From contig JAJYHA010000206.1 of assembly GCA_021784995.1 (NCBI GenBank), positions 1 to 15,490 of the forward strand: a DNA stretch of 15,490 bases. The letters are read 5' to 3'. This document shows positions 7,328 through 14,594 of the stretch, piece by piece (positions within the stretch are counted from its first letter, which is position 1; every line of letters begins with the position of its first letter). The DNA comes from Myxococcales bacterium. Lineage in GTDB: Bacteria; Myxococcota; Myxococcia; Myxococcales; Anaeromyxobacteraceae. A program made the position numbers and the translations under genes. The notes beneath the pieces were generated by a model. It did not search any database and had not been told where the DNA came from. It saw only the letters and a list, made by a program, of their open reading frames with translations.

Positions 7328-8565
7328 ACCGGCTCGTGGACCAGGAGCGCCTCTGGGCGTCCCTCATGGAGATGGCGAAGATCGGGGCCACGCCGCGCGG
7401 TGGCGTGTGCCGCCTCACGCTCGGCGACGAGGATCGCCGCGCCCGCGATCTCTGCGCGCGGTGGTGCCGCGAGGCGGGCTGCGCGGTGAGCGTGGACGCG
7501 ATGGGGAACGTCTTCGCGCGCCGCGCCGGGCGCGACCCCGCCCGCCCGCCCGTCCTGACGGGCAGCCACATCGACTCGCAGCCCACCGGGGGCAGGTTCG
7601 ACGGCATCTACGGCGTCATGGCCGCGCTGGAGGTGGTGCGCACCCTGAACGACCTCGGGGTCACCACCGAGGCGCCCGTCGACGTCGTGTCGTGGACCAA
7701 CGAGGAGGGCTCCCGCTTCGCGCCCTGCATGATCGGATCGGGCGTCTTCGCGGGCGTCTTCCCGCTGGAGTTCGGCCACGCGGCGCGCGACGCGGCCGGC
7801 TGCACGCTGGGCCACGAGCTCGCGCGCATCGGGTACCTGGGCACGCGCGCCGCCACCGGGCACCCGGTCGCCGCCTACCTCGAGGCCCACATCGAGCAGG
7901 GCCCCATCCTGGACGCGGAGGGCACGACCATCGGGGTGGTGACGGGCGCTCTGGGCCAGAAGTGGTTCGACGTGACCGTCACCGGGCGCGAGTCGCACGC
8001 CGGGCCCACCCCCATGCACCTGCGGCGCGACGCGCTGGTGGGCGCCGCGCGCGTCGTGCTGGAGGTGAACCGGATCGGCCACGCCTTCCAGCCCGACGCC
8101 TGCGCCACCGTGGGCTCGCTGCGCGTGCACCCCGACTCCCGCAACGTGATCCCGGGGCGGGTGGCGCTCACGGTGGACCTGCGCCACGCCGACGCGGCCC
8201 GCCTCGACGCCATGGTGGCCGAGCTGCACGGGGCGCTCGACCGGATCGGCCGCGAGCTCCACCTCGAGGCCGCCGTCGCGCCCGCGGCCGACTTCCCGCC
8301 GGTGCGCTTCGATCCGGGCTGCGTCGCGGCGGTGCGGGAGGCCGCCGCGGCGCTGGGCCTCACGCACCGCGACATCGTGAGCGGCGCGGGCCACGACGCC
8401 ATCTTCCTGGCCCGCGTGGCGCCCACCGCCATGATCTTCGTCCCCTGCGAGGGCGGGATCAGCCACAACGAGATCGAGAGCGCCACCCCCGCCGACCTGG
8501 CGACCGGCTGCGACGTGCTGCTGCGCGCCGTGCTGCTGCGCGCCGGCGCGCCCCCGCTGGCGTAG
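7324..8565 (+). CDS. M20 family amidohydrolase, hydantoinase/carbamoylase type
   Basis: This 413-residue cytoplasmic metalloenzyme is of the Zn-dependent hydantoinase/carbamoylase (AmaB, HyuC, beta-ureidopropionase, allantoate amidohydrolase) group, which cleaves N-carbamoyl or related amide C-N bonds. The metal and catalytic motifs are complete: GSHIDSQPTGGRFDG (H82, D93), WTNEEGSRF (E127, E128), EAHIEQGP (H189), the lid-domain RESHAGPTPM at 222-231, GAGHDA at 355-359 and GGISHNEIE with H381. A dimerisation domain lies in the middle, as in the family. The ATG overlaps the livF stop in ATGA, with GGGAGG at 7311-7316, so translation is coupled. Its place after an importer implies it acts on the imported compound or its first product. 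Substrate is not determinable; N-carbamoyl-beta-alanine would fit the divergent aminotransferase. Confidence 0.92.
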   Translation: MNRLVDQERLWASLMEMAKIGATPRGGVCRLTLGDEDRRARDLCARWCREAGCAVSVDAMGNVFARRAGRDPARPPVLTGSHIDSQPTGGRFDGIYGVMAALEVVRTLNDLGVTTEAPVDVVSWTNEEGSRFAPCMIGSGVFAGVFPLEFGHAARDAAGCTLGHELARIGYLGTRAATGHPVAAYLEAHIEQGPILDAEGTTIGVVTGALGQKWFDVTVTGRESHAGPTPMHLRRDALVGAARVVLEVNRIGHAFQPDACATVGSLRVHPDSRNVIPGRVALTVDLRHADAARLDAMVAELHGALDRIGRELHLEAAVAPAADFPPVRFDPGCVAAVREAAAALGLTHRDIVSGAGHDAIFLARVAPTAMIFVPCEGGISHNEIESATPADLATGCDVLLRAVLLRAGAPPLA

Positions 8566-8595
8566 CTCCCACCCGCACCACCCGTGAGGACCGTC

Positions 8596-10071
8596 ATGAA
8601 GCTCGTGATCGCGATGATGAAGCACGAGACCAACACCTTCTCGCCGGTGCCGACGCCGCTCGCGCGCTTCGGCCCCGACGGCCCCTATCGCGGCCGCGCG
8701 GCGCGCGACGCATTCCGGGGGACCGGGACTCCCATGGGCGCCTTCCTCGACCTGGCCGAGGCCCGGGGTGCGGAGATCGTGACGCCGGTGGCCGCCGAGG
8801 CCTACCCGAGCGGCGTGGTGCAGGCCGAGGCCTACCGCGCCATCACCGACGCCATCTGCGAGGCCGTGGCCGGGGGGTGCGACGCCGTCCTGCTCGACCT
8901 GCACGGCGCGATGGTGGCGGAGAGCACCGACGACGGGGAGGGCACCCTGCTCGAGCGGATCCGCTCCCTGGCCCCGGGCGTCCCCATCGCGGTGGCGCTC
9001 GATCTCCACACCAACCTCACCGACCGCATGGTGCGGAACTGCACGGCGATGGTGGGCTACAAGACCTACCCGCACGTCGACATGTACGACGCCGGGCGGC
9101 ACGCCGGCACCGTCGTGCTGCGGGCGCTCGAGGGGCAGGTGCGGCCCGTCATGGCGTGGGGGAACCGACCGGTGCTGGCGCAGACGCTGCGCATGGGCAC
9201 CGGCGACGCGCCCATGCGCGACCTGGTGGCGGCGGCGCGGAGGGCGGAGGAGGGCGAGTGCCTGGCGGCCACCGTCTTCGGCGGGTTCCCGCTGGCCGAC
9301 ATCCCGGAGGCGGGGGTGAGCTGCGTGGTGGTGACGGACGGCGACCGCCCGGGCGCGGAGCGCGTCCGCGATCGGCGGCTGGAGGCCGCGTGGGCCCGGC
9401 GCGAGGACTTCCAGTACCGCTCCGAGCCGCTGGCGGACTCGGTGGCGCGCGCGAAGGCGCTCCGGGACGGGCCCGTCCTCCTCGTCGACCACGCCGACAA
9501 CTGCGCGTCGGGTGGGACGCAGGACACCATGGCGGTGGTCGCGGAGGTGATGCGGCAGGGGCTGGAGGACGTGGCGGTGGGCGCGATCTGCGACCCCCAG
9601 GCGGTGGAGCGCATGATCGCCGCCGGCGTGGGGGCCCGGGTGACGCTGCCGCTGGGCGGGAAGGTGGACATGCCCTCCATCGGGAGGCGGGGGGAGCCGC
9701 TCACCGTGACCGGCGTGGTGCGGGTGATCTCGGACGGCGAGTTCACGGTGCGCGGGCCCATGTACACGGGCGTGCGGACCTTCCTCGGGCGCACGGCCGT
9801 GCTCGACGCCGGCGCGATCGAGTTCGTGGTCGTGTCGCGCCACCACGAGCCGTGGGACCTGGGCGTCTTCCGCAGCGTGGGGATCGAGCCGACGGCGAAG
9901 CACTACCTGCTGCTGAAGTCGCGCATCCACTACCGGGCCGGCTTCCTGCCCATCGCGAAGCACGTGGTGGAGTGCGCCGGGATGGGCGTGACCAGCTCGG
10001 ACCTGGGCCTGTTCCGGTTCCGGAAGGTGCGCCGTCCCATCGTGCCGCTCGACGCGGCCGTCCAGCCCTGA
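8596..10071 (+). CDS. M81 family metallopeptidase, MlrC (microcystinase C)-like
   Basis: This 491-residue protein has the two-domain MlrC layout (DUF1485 then MlrC C-terminal). The N-terminus MMKHETNTFSP is the family hallmark. Candidate zinc ligands match those reported for MlrC: LHGAM (H103), LDLHTN (D136, H138) and YPHVDMY (H160). The C-terminal part begins around VDHADNCASGGTQD (298-310). MlrC hydrolyses the linearised product of microcystin breakdown, but most M81 proteins sit in catabolic operons of soil bacteria with unknown amide or peptide substrates. The ATG at 8596 was chosen because GTGAGGA at 8584-8590 then serves as its Shine-Dalgarno; the alternative GTG at 8584 would add MRTV and leave no ribosome site. 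It lies 30 bases after the M20 gene, and the two hydrolases probably act in sequence or on related substrates. Confidence 0.88.
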   Translation: MKLVIAMMKHETNTFSPVPTPLARFGPDGPYRGRAARDAFRGTGTPMGAFLDLAEARGAEIVTPVAAEAYPSGVVQAEAYRAITDAICEAVAGGCDAVLLDLHGAMVAESTDDGEGTLLERIRSLAPGVPIAVALDLHTNLTDRMVRNCTAMVGYKTYPHVDMYDAGRHAGTVVLRALEGQVRPVMAWGNRPVLAQTLRMGTGDAPMRDLVAAARRAEEGECLAATVFGGFPLADIPEAGVSCVVVTDGDRPGAERVRDRRLEAAWARREDFQYRSEPLADSVARAKALRDGPVLLVDHADNCASGGTQDTMAVVAEVMRQGLEDVAVGAICDPQAVERMIAAGVGARVTLPLGGKVDMPSIGRRGEPLTVTGVVRVISDGEFTVRGPMYTGVRTFLGRTAVLDAGAIEFVVVSRHHEPWDLGVFRSVGIEPTAKHYLLLKSRIHYRAGFLPIAKHVVECAGMGVTSSDLGLFRFRKVRRPIVPLDAAVQP

Positions 10072-10083
10072 CCCGGATCCACC

Positions 10084-10743
10084 GTGAGCGCTCCACTGCC
10101 ACCGACCGCGCGGACGCGCCTCCGGCGCCACCCGGAGCGCGGCAGCTTCGACCGGGCCACCCTGCACCGCATCCTCGACGAGGGGCTGGTCTGCCACGTG
10201 GGCTTCACGGACGGCGGCCAGCCCTACGTCATCCCGGCCTCCTACGGCCGCGACGGCGACCGCCTCGTGCTGCACGGCGCGGTGGCGAGCCGGATGATGG
10301 CGGCGCTGGCCTCGGGGGCGCCCGCCTGCGTGTGCGTGACGCTGCTGGACGGCGTCGTGCTGGCGCGCTCCGCCTTCAACCACTCCATGAACTTCCGCTC
10401 GGTGGTCGTGCTGGGGCGGGCGGTGCCCGTGACGGGCCGGGAGGAGAAGCGCGCGGCGCTGCGCACCATCGTGGAGCACGTGGTGCCCGGCCGCTGGGAC
10501 GAGCTGCGGGCGACCACCGACGCCGAGCTGGACGCGACCACGGTCGTGGCGCTCCCGCTCGACGAGGCGTCGGCCAAGATCCGCAGCGGGCCGCCGGCGG
10601 ACGCGGAGCGCGACGCGCTCCTCCCGGTCTGGGCCGGCGTGGTGCCCCTCGAGCTCCGGGCCGGCGCGCCCGTGCCCGACGCCGCGACGGGCCCCGACCG
10701 CGCCGCGCCCGAGTACGCGAAGGCGTACTCGAGGCGCAGGTGA
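10084..10743 (+). CDS. pyridoxamine 5'-phosphate oxidase-fold (PPOX) flavin-binding protein
   Basis: This 219-residue protein belongs to the small FMN-binding split-barrel group (Pyridox_ox_2, NimA-like). Conserved parts are the N-terminal RHPERGSFDRATLHRILDEGLVCHVGF (15-41), where the RHPERG motif is typical, then the barrel strands QPYVIPASYGRDGDRLVLHGAVASRMM (46-72) and SAFNHSMNFRSVVVLGRAV (97-114). The family binds FMN or related cofactors; members such as NimA reduce nitroimidazoles, while most have no known reaction. The GTG at 10084 follows the M81 stop by 12 bases and lacks a strong Shine-Dalgarno. The Ala/Pro-rich C-terminal 35 residues look like a disordered tail. The end overlaps the next gene start in GTGA. 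Its role in the operon is unclear: an oxidoreductive side step, or simply a neighbour. Confidence 0.85.
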   Translation: MSAPLPPTARTRLRRHPERGSFDRATLHRILDEGLVCHVGFTDGGQPYVIPASYGRDGDRLVLHGAVASRMMAALASGAPACVCVTLLDGVVLARSAFNHSMNFRSVVVLGRAVPVTGREEKRAALRTIVEHVVPGRWDELRATTDAELDATTVVALPLDEASAKIRSGPPADAERDALLPVWAGVVPLELRAGAPVPDAATGPDRAAPEYAKAYSRRR

Positions 10744-11612
10744 GGCGGGTCGACGCGCGGTCGTACGCGGCGCTGGCCCTCCTGGCGCTCGTCTGGTCCT
10801 ACAGCTGGATCGCGATCAAGCTCGCCACGCGCGACGCCACGCCCATGGTGGTCGCCTTCGGGCGGTGCGCGCTGGGCGCGGGGTCGCTCCTGGCCTGGAT
10901 GGGCGCCACCGGCAGGTCGCTGCGGCCGCCGCCCTTCCTGCCCACGCTCGTCTACGGCCTCCTCCAGACGACGGCCTTCACGCTCCTGCAGACCATCGCC
11001 GTCTCGATGGGGAGCGCGGGCAAGGCCGCCATCCTAGTCTACACCATGCCGTTCTGGCTGGCGCTCCTGGCCTGGCCGCTGCTGGGAGAGCGCGTGACGC
11101 CCCTGCGCTGGGCCGTGCTCGCCCTCGCCGCGGCCGGCCTGGCGCTCGTTGTGACGCCGCTCCACGCCGGCTCGGCGCTGGTCACCGCGCTCCCCGTCGC
11201 GGCCGGCCTGAGCTGGGCCTTGAGCGCCGTCTGGGTGATCCGGGTCCGGGCCGCCGGCGGTCACGACCTGCTCTCGCTCACCGCGTGGCAGATGGTCTGG
11301 GGATCCCTGGCGCTGGCGCCCTTCGGCCTGCTCTTCCCCGTCCACGCGCGCTGGTCCCTCTCCCTCGTCGCGTCGATGACCTTCCTGGCGGTGCTGTCGA
11401 CGGCGCTGGGCTGGGCGCTGTGGCTCTACCTGCTGTCGCGCCTCCCCGCCTCCGTGGCGGGCCTCGCCTCGCTCGCCACCCCGGCGCTGGTGGTGCCGCT
11501 GGCGGCCCTGCACGTGGACGAGGTGCCCACGGGCCGGGAGCTGGTCGGGATCGCCTGCATGGTGGTCGCGCTCCTGGTGAACGCCCGTGCCCCCGTCGCG
11601 CGGGCGCGGTGA
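10740..11612 (+). CDS. EamA/DMT superfamily transporter
   Basis: This 290-residue inner-membrane protein has ten predicted hydrophobic spans and two EamA repeats. The first repeat begins ALLALVWSYSWIAIKLATRDATPMVVAFGR, the usual EamA opening, and ends with WPLLGERVTPLRWAVLALAAAGLALVV; the second ends LHVDEVPTGRELVGIACMVVALLV, with the conserved acidic-x-x-hydrophobic feature before the last span. The start is the GTG at 10740, which overlaps the previous stop by four bases and has GAGG at 10731-10734; the much longer open frame upstream is an antisense/alternate-frame artefact of GC richness. DMT carriers mostly export metabolites, amino acids or drugs. As last gene of the operon it might export a surplus amino acid or keto acid from the catabolic route, but the substrate is unknown. 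Confidence 0.88.
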   Translation: MRRVDARSYAALALLALVWSYSWIAIKLATRDATPMVVAFGRCALGAGSLLAWMGATGRSLRPPPFLPTLVYGLLQTTAFTLLQTIAVSMGSAGKAAILVYTMPFWLALLAWPLLGERVTPLRWAVLALAAAGLALVVTPLHAGSALVTALPVAAGLSWALSAVWVIRVRAAGGHDLLSLTAWQMVWGSLALAPFGLLFPVHARWSLSLVASMTFLAVLSTALGWALWLYLLSRLPASVAGLASLATPALVVPLAALHVDEVPTGRELVGIACMVVALLVNARAPVARAR

Positions 11613-11646
11613 CGGCGCGCGGCGCGACGGCCGCCCGTGCCGCGGC

Positions 11647-12618
11647 TCACGTCGGCGCCGCGGCGTCCGGCCCGGTCAGCTCGTGCAGCAGGTCGCGCCA
11701 GGCGGCGCGCTCACGGGCCGGATCGACGAGCGGTCGTACCCGCTCCACGCCGGCGCGAAGGGCGGCCCGGAAGGGCGCGTCCTCCTCGAGGCGCAGGAGC
11801 AGCGCCGTGAGCGCCGGCGCGTCGTCCACCGGGAAGTAGCCGGGGTAGGCGTCGCCGAGCAGGCCGACCGAGCCCTCGATCCGCGTCGAGAGCACCGGCA
11901 CGCCGCTCGCGACCGCCTCCGAGACGGCGTTCGAGCCGCCCTCCATGCGGGAGGTCACGAGGAGCGCCGCGCTCCCCGCCAGGATCGACAGCGCCTCGCG
12001 CCGGTGGCGCTCGCCCAGCCAGGCGTAGCGGGGGTTCCCCTCCGCCTCGCGGCGGGCGCGCTCGGCGGCGCCCGGGTCGAGCGCCGCCCCGAGGTGCAGC
12101 ACCCGGACGCGCGAGCGCGGCGGCAGGGCGCGGGCGGCCTCTGCGGCGAGGAACGGCTGCTTCACGTCGCGCAGGTGCGCCAGCATGCAGGCCTGGACCA
12201 CCCCGGGCGGCGCCGGGGTGGGCACCGCCGGGTTGGCCGACTGCACGATCGAGCGCACCTTCTGGCGGAAGCGCGCGGGGACGGTGGCGACGGCCGCGGG
12301 CTGCAGGACCGTGACCCGCGTCGCGAGCGCGAGCGAGCGAAGGGCGGCGGGCGAGGAGGGGAGGTCCTGGTAGAGGTCCGTTCCGGCCAGCCCCACCACG
12401 AGCGGCGCGGCGGGGTGGGCGGCCCGGAACGCCTCGACCGAGCCGTGGCTCCGGGTGGCGTGGAGCGCGACGAGGAGGTCGCAGGGGGCGCCGGTCCAGC
12501 GCTCCTCGACCACCACGTGGTGGCCGAGCGCGCGCAGGTGCTCCGCCCAGCGCAGCGCGGTCACGCGGTTCCCCTTGCGGGAGCCGCGCGCGGCCGGGGT
12601 GACGACGACGATCGTCAC
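11647..12618 (-). CDS. senB: SenB-like glycosyltransferase (TIGR04348 family)
   Basis: This 323-residue GT-B fold glycosyltransferase has motifs of the TIGR04348 family, now known from selenoneine biosynthesis as SenB, the enzyme that makes a selenosugar from UDP-sugar and selenophosphate. Landmarks are GNRVTALRWAEHLRALGH (16-33), CDLLVALHATRS (46-57), VGLAGTDLYQD (75-85), LAHLRDVKQPF (147-156), the EX7E catalytic region RMEGGSNAVSEAV (E226, E234) and GLLGDAYPGYFPVDD (252-266). Members of the wider GT1 group rarely combine these, so SenB is a better name than generic glycosyltransferase, though function is inferred from family. The start is a GTG at 12616-12618 with a weak Shine-Dalgarno. No SenA (EgtB-like) or SenC (SelD-like) gene is in the window. 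It converges on the EamA gene with 34 bases between and is divergent from the dehydrogenase. Confidence 0.78.
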   Translation of the reverse strand: MTIVVVTPAARGSRKGNRVTALRWAEHLRALGHHVVVEERWTGAPCDLLVALHATRSHGSVEAFRAAHPAAPLVVGLAGTDLYQDLPSSPAALRSLALATRVTVLQPAAVATVPARFRQKVRSIVQSANPAVPTPAPPGVVQACMLAHLRDVKQPFLAAEAARALPPRSRVRVLHLGAALDPGAAERARREAEGNPRYAWLGERHRREALSILAGSAALLVTSRMEGGSNAVSEAVASGVPVLSTRIEGSVGLLGDAYPGYFPVDDAPALTALLLRLEEDAPFRAALRAGVERVRPLVDPARERAAWRDLLHELTGPDAAAPT

Positions 12619-12695
12619 GGCGCGCGGCCCCAGGGCTCGCGCCGGGAGGTGAACGGCCCCATCATGCGGTCTACATCTCTAGCGGAGGTCGCCCC
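12619..12695. promoter_or_regulatory. divergent promoter gap between the SenB-like and dehydrogenase genes
   Basis: This 77-base gap must hold promoters for both directions. Its right half is less GC-rich, around TCTACATCTCTAGCGG at 12670-12685; TACATC within it could be a weak rightward -10. GGAGGT at 12684-12689 is a strong Shine-Dalgarno six bases before the GTG at 12696. No inverted repeat that would suggest an operator was noticed. Confidence 0.3.
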
Positions 12696-13673
12696 GTGCA
12701 TCCACCTCGCATCGTCATCGCCGGCACCGGCTTCCCGGCCGCGCGCGCCCACCTCGCCGAGGCGCTGCCTGGCGCCCGCGTGGAGGCCGTCGATCCGGCC
12801 ACGCTCCGCGCCGCCGGCCGGGAGGCCGAGGTGCTCATCCCCACCATGGCCCGCGTGGACGGTGCGCTCATGGAAGGCGTGCGTGGGCTGCGCCTCGTCC
12901 AGCAGTGGGGCGCCGGGCTGGAGGGGGTGGACATCCCCGCCGCCACGGCGCGCGGCATCCCGGTGGCGAACGTGCCGACGGGGGGCTCCGGGAACGCCGA
13001 GTCGGTGGCGGAGTGGTGCGTCCTGGCCGCCCTGGCGCTGGGCCGGCGCCTCCGCGAGCTCGACGAGGGCATCCGCGCCGGCCGGACCTGGGGGGCGCCC
13101 ATGGGCCGGGCGCTCCTCGGCAGGACCGCCGGGATCCTGGGGCTGGGCGGGATCGGGCGCGCCCTGGCGCCGCGACTGAAGCCGTTCGGGATGCGCGTGG
13201 TCGCCGCGACCCGTCGCCCCGACCCCGCGCTGGCCGGCCGCCTGGGGCTGGACTGGGTCGGCGGTCTCGACGAGTTGCCGGCGCTCCTGCGCCAGAGCGA
13301 GCTCCTCTTCCTGTGCCTGCCGGTGACGGAGGAGACGCGGCGCATCCTCGACGCGCGCGCGCTGGCGCTGCTCCCGCAGGACGCGTGCGTGGTGAACCCG
13401 GCCCGCGGGGGCCTCGTCGACGAGGAGGCGCTCCTCGCGGCGCTCGACGCGGGCCGGCTGCTCGGCGCCGGGCTCGACGTCTTCGCGCAGGAGCCGCTCC
13501 CGCCCGCGTCGCCGCTGCTGGCGCACCGCGCGGTCCTCGCCACCCCGCACGTGGCGGGCGCGACCGACGTCTCCTATCGCGGCATCGCGCGAGGGGTGGC
13601 CGAGAACGTGGGGCGCCTGCTGCGCGGGGAGCCGCTCCTCTCCTGCGCCAACGCCGCGGCGCTGCGCCGGTGA
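12696..13673 (+). CDS. D-isomer-specific 2-hydroxyacid dehydrogenase
   Basis: This 325-residue cytoplasmic NAD(P)-dependent oxidoreductase interconverts a 2-keto acid and a D-2-hydroxy acid. The nucleotide-binding motif is ILGLGGIGRAL (GxGxxG at 149-154). The catalytic trio is complete: arginine in NPARGGLVDEEAL (R237), glutamate in DVFAQEPL (E266) and histidine in TPHVAGAT (H285). The N-terminal catalytic domain includes the VQQWGAGLEGVDIPAATARGIPVANVP block. Length is usual for the phosphoglycerate dehydrogenase/glyoxylate reductase/hydroxypyruvate reductase group. The arginine after the cofactor strand (ATRRPD) hints at NADP(H), by analogy with the family. GTG at 12696 has a strong GGAGGT upstream. 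It stands alone rightward between the SenB-like gene and the methyltransferase, so no specific substrate is suggested. Confidence 0.9.
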   Translation: MHPPRIVIAGTGFPAARAHLAEALPGARVEAVDPATLRAAGREAEVLIPTMARVDGALMEGVRGLRLVQQWGAGLEGVDIPAATARGIPVANVPTGGSGNAESVAEWCVLAALALGRRLRELDEGIRAGRTWGAPMGRALLGRTAGILGLGGIGRALAPRLKPFGMRVVAATRRPDPALAGRLGLDWVGGLDELPALLRQSELLFLCLPVTEETRRILDARALALLPQDACVVNPARGGLVDEEALLAALDAGRLLGAGLDVFAQEPLPPASPLLAHRAVLATPHVAGATDVSYRGIARGVAENVGRLLRGEPLLSCANAAALRR

Positions 13674-13708
13674 GCCCGGGCGGCGCGCGCCGCGGGCCGG
13701 CGGCGCGG

Positions 13709-13714
13709 TACACT
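13709..13714 (+). promoter_or_regulatory. possible -10 hexamer giving a leaderless methyltransferase mRNA
   Basis: TACACT at 13709-13714 is followed by the ATG at 13721 with only six bases between, the usual distance from a -10 to a transcription start. The 47 bases before the ATG contain no Shine-Dalgarno-like sequence near the start. Together this would fit a leaderless transcript, but no matching -35 is evident. Confidence 0.35.
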
Positions 13715-13720
13715 CGCGCG

Positions 13721-14593
13721 ATGACGGGAGGAGGGGAGGCTTCGCCGGCCGCGAGGACGATCGTCCTCGGGGACGCCGCGGAGGTCCTCCCGGCGCTGCC
13801 GGCCCGCTTCGCGCGCCTCGTCTACATCGACCCGCCGTTCAACACCGGGGTCCGCCAGCGGCGCGATCGCATGTCGGTGACGGCGGTGCGGCGCGGCGGC
13901 GAGCGGCGAGGCTTCGGCGGCCGCTCCTACCGGGTGGCGCGCCGGGCGAGCCCGTCCTTCGAGGATCGCCGCGCCGACTTCGTGCCGTTCCTGCTGGGGC
14001 GGGTCGAGGCGGGGCTCCGCTGCATGACCGAGGACGCGTCGATCTTCGTCCACCTCGACGCGCGCGAGGTGCACCACGTCAAGGTCGCGCTGGACGCGCT
14101 GCTCGGGCGCGATCGCTTCATGAACGAGATCATCTGGGCCTACGACTACGGCGGCCGGTCGCGGCGGCGCTGGCCGGCCAAGCACGACACCCTCCTCTGG
14201 TACGCGCTCGCCCCCGGGCGCCACGTCTTCGAGTACGACGCCATCGACCGCATCCCCTACCTGGCGCCGGGCCTGGTGACGCGGGAGAAGGCGGCGCGCG
14301 GGAAGACGCCGACCGACGTGTGGTGGCACACCATCGTGCCGACCGGCGGCCGCGAGAAGACCGGCTACCCGACGCAGAAGCCGCTCGGGATCCTGGAGCG
14401 GATCGTCCGGGTGCACTCCCGGCCCGGCGACGTGGTCCTCGACTACTTCGCCGGGAGCGGGACCACGGGGGAGGCCGCCGCCCGGAACGGCCGCGGGTTC
14501 GTGCTCGTGGACGCGAACCCCGAGGCGGTGCGCATCGCGGCGCACCGCCTCGCCCGGTTCGGCCCCGCCTGCGTCGGCTTCACGTCAGCGTGA
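13721..14593 (+). CDS. solitary site-specific DNA methyltransferase (N6-adenine or N4-cytosine)
   Basis: This 290-residue S-adenosylmethionine-dependent DNA methyltransferase is of the N6/N4 (PF01555) type. The catalytic motif IV is YIDPPFNTG (DPPF at 37-40), and the cofactor motif I is DYFAGSGTTGEAA (241-253), preceded by YPTQKPLGILERI. The order IV then I is that of the beta group, which includes HinfI- and CcrM-like enzymes. The region between, including EIIWAYDYGGRSRRRWPAKHDTLLWYA (136-162), would hold target recognition. There is no CcrM-type C-terminal extension. No restriction endonuclease is adjacent, so it looks like an orphan methylase that acts in regulation or replication, or a remnant of a restriction system. 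The ATG at 13721 lacks a Shine-Dalgarno. Its last 14 bases overlap the end of the convergent FAH-family gene. Recognition sequence is unknown. Confidence 0.88.
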   Translation: MTGGGEASPAARTIVLGDAAEVLPALPARFARLVYIDPPFNTGVRQRRDRMSVTAVRRGGERRGFGGRSYRVARRASPSFEDRRADFVPFLLGRVEAGLRCMTEDASIFVHLDAREVHHVKVALDALLGRDRFMNEIIWAYDYGGRSRRRWPAKHDTLLWYALAPGRHVFEYDAIDRIPYLAPGLVTREKAARGKTPTDVWWHTIVPTGGREKTGYPTQKPLGILERIVRVHSRPGDVVLDYFAGSGTTGEAAARNGRGFVLVDANPEAVRIAAHRLARFGPACVGFTSA

Positions 14594-14594
14594 A
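14579..14594. terminator. small hairpin spanning both convergent stop codons
   Basis: TTCACG at 14579-14584 and CGTGAA at 14589-14594 are perfect inverted arms with the loop TCAG. The stop of the methyltransferase (14591-14593) and that of the FAH-family gene (14580-14582, other strand) fall inside the arms. There is no T run on either side, so it is at best a weak bidirectional transcription or mRNA-end signal. Confidence 0.25.

Noticed and set aside
7300..8570. Naming the M20 gene allantoate amidohydrolase or beta-ureidopropionase
   Set aside because: The motifs are shared by the whole hydantoinase/carbamoylase group and no ureide or pyrimidine pathway gene is beside it.
7288..10479. A 1063-codon open frame on the minus strand across the M20, M81 and PPOX genes
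   Set aside because: Its translation is a low-complexity Arg/Ala/His/Gly/Asp mix with no domain, and the opposite strand has three well-recognised enzymes. Long antisense frames are expected where nearly all third positions are G or C.
7407..10739. Long upstream extension of the EamA gene frame
   Set aside because: The sequence before about 10740 is Arg/Ala-rich and overlaps real genes; the transporter begins at the coupled GTG at 10740, with the first membrane span directly after.
11613..11646. Possible terminator between the convergent EamA and SenB-like genes
   Set aside because: The short gap is uniformly GC-rich with only imperfect, interrupted complementarity and no T run, so no specific hairpin could be supported.
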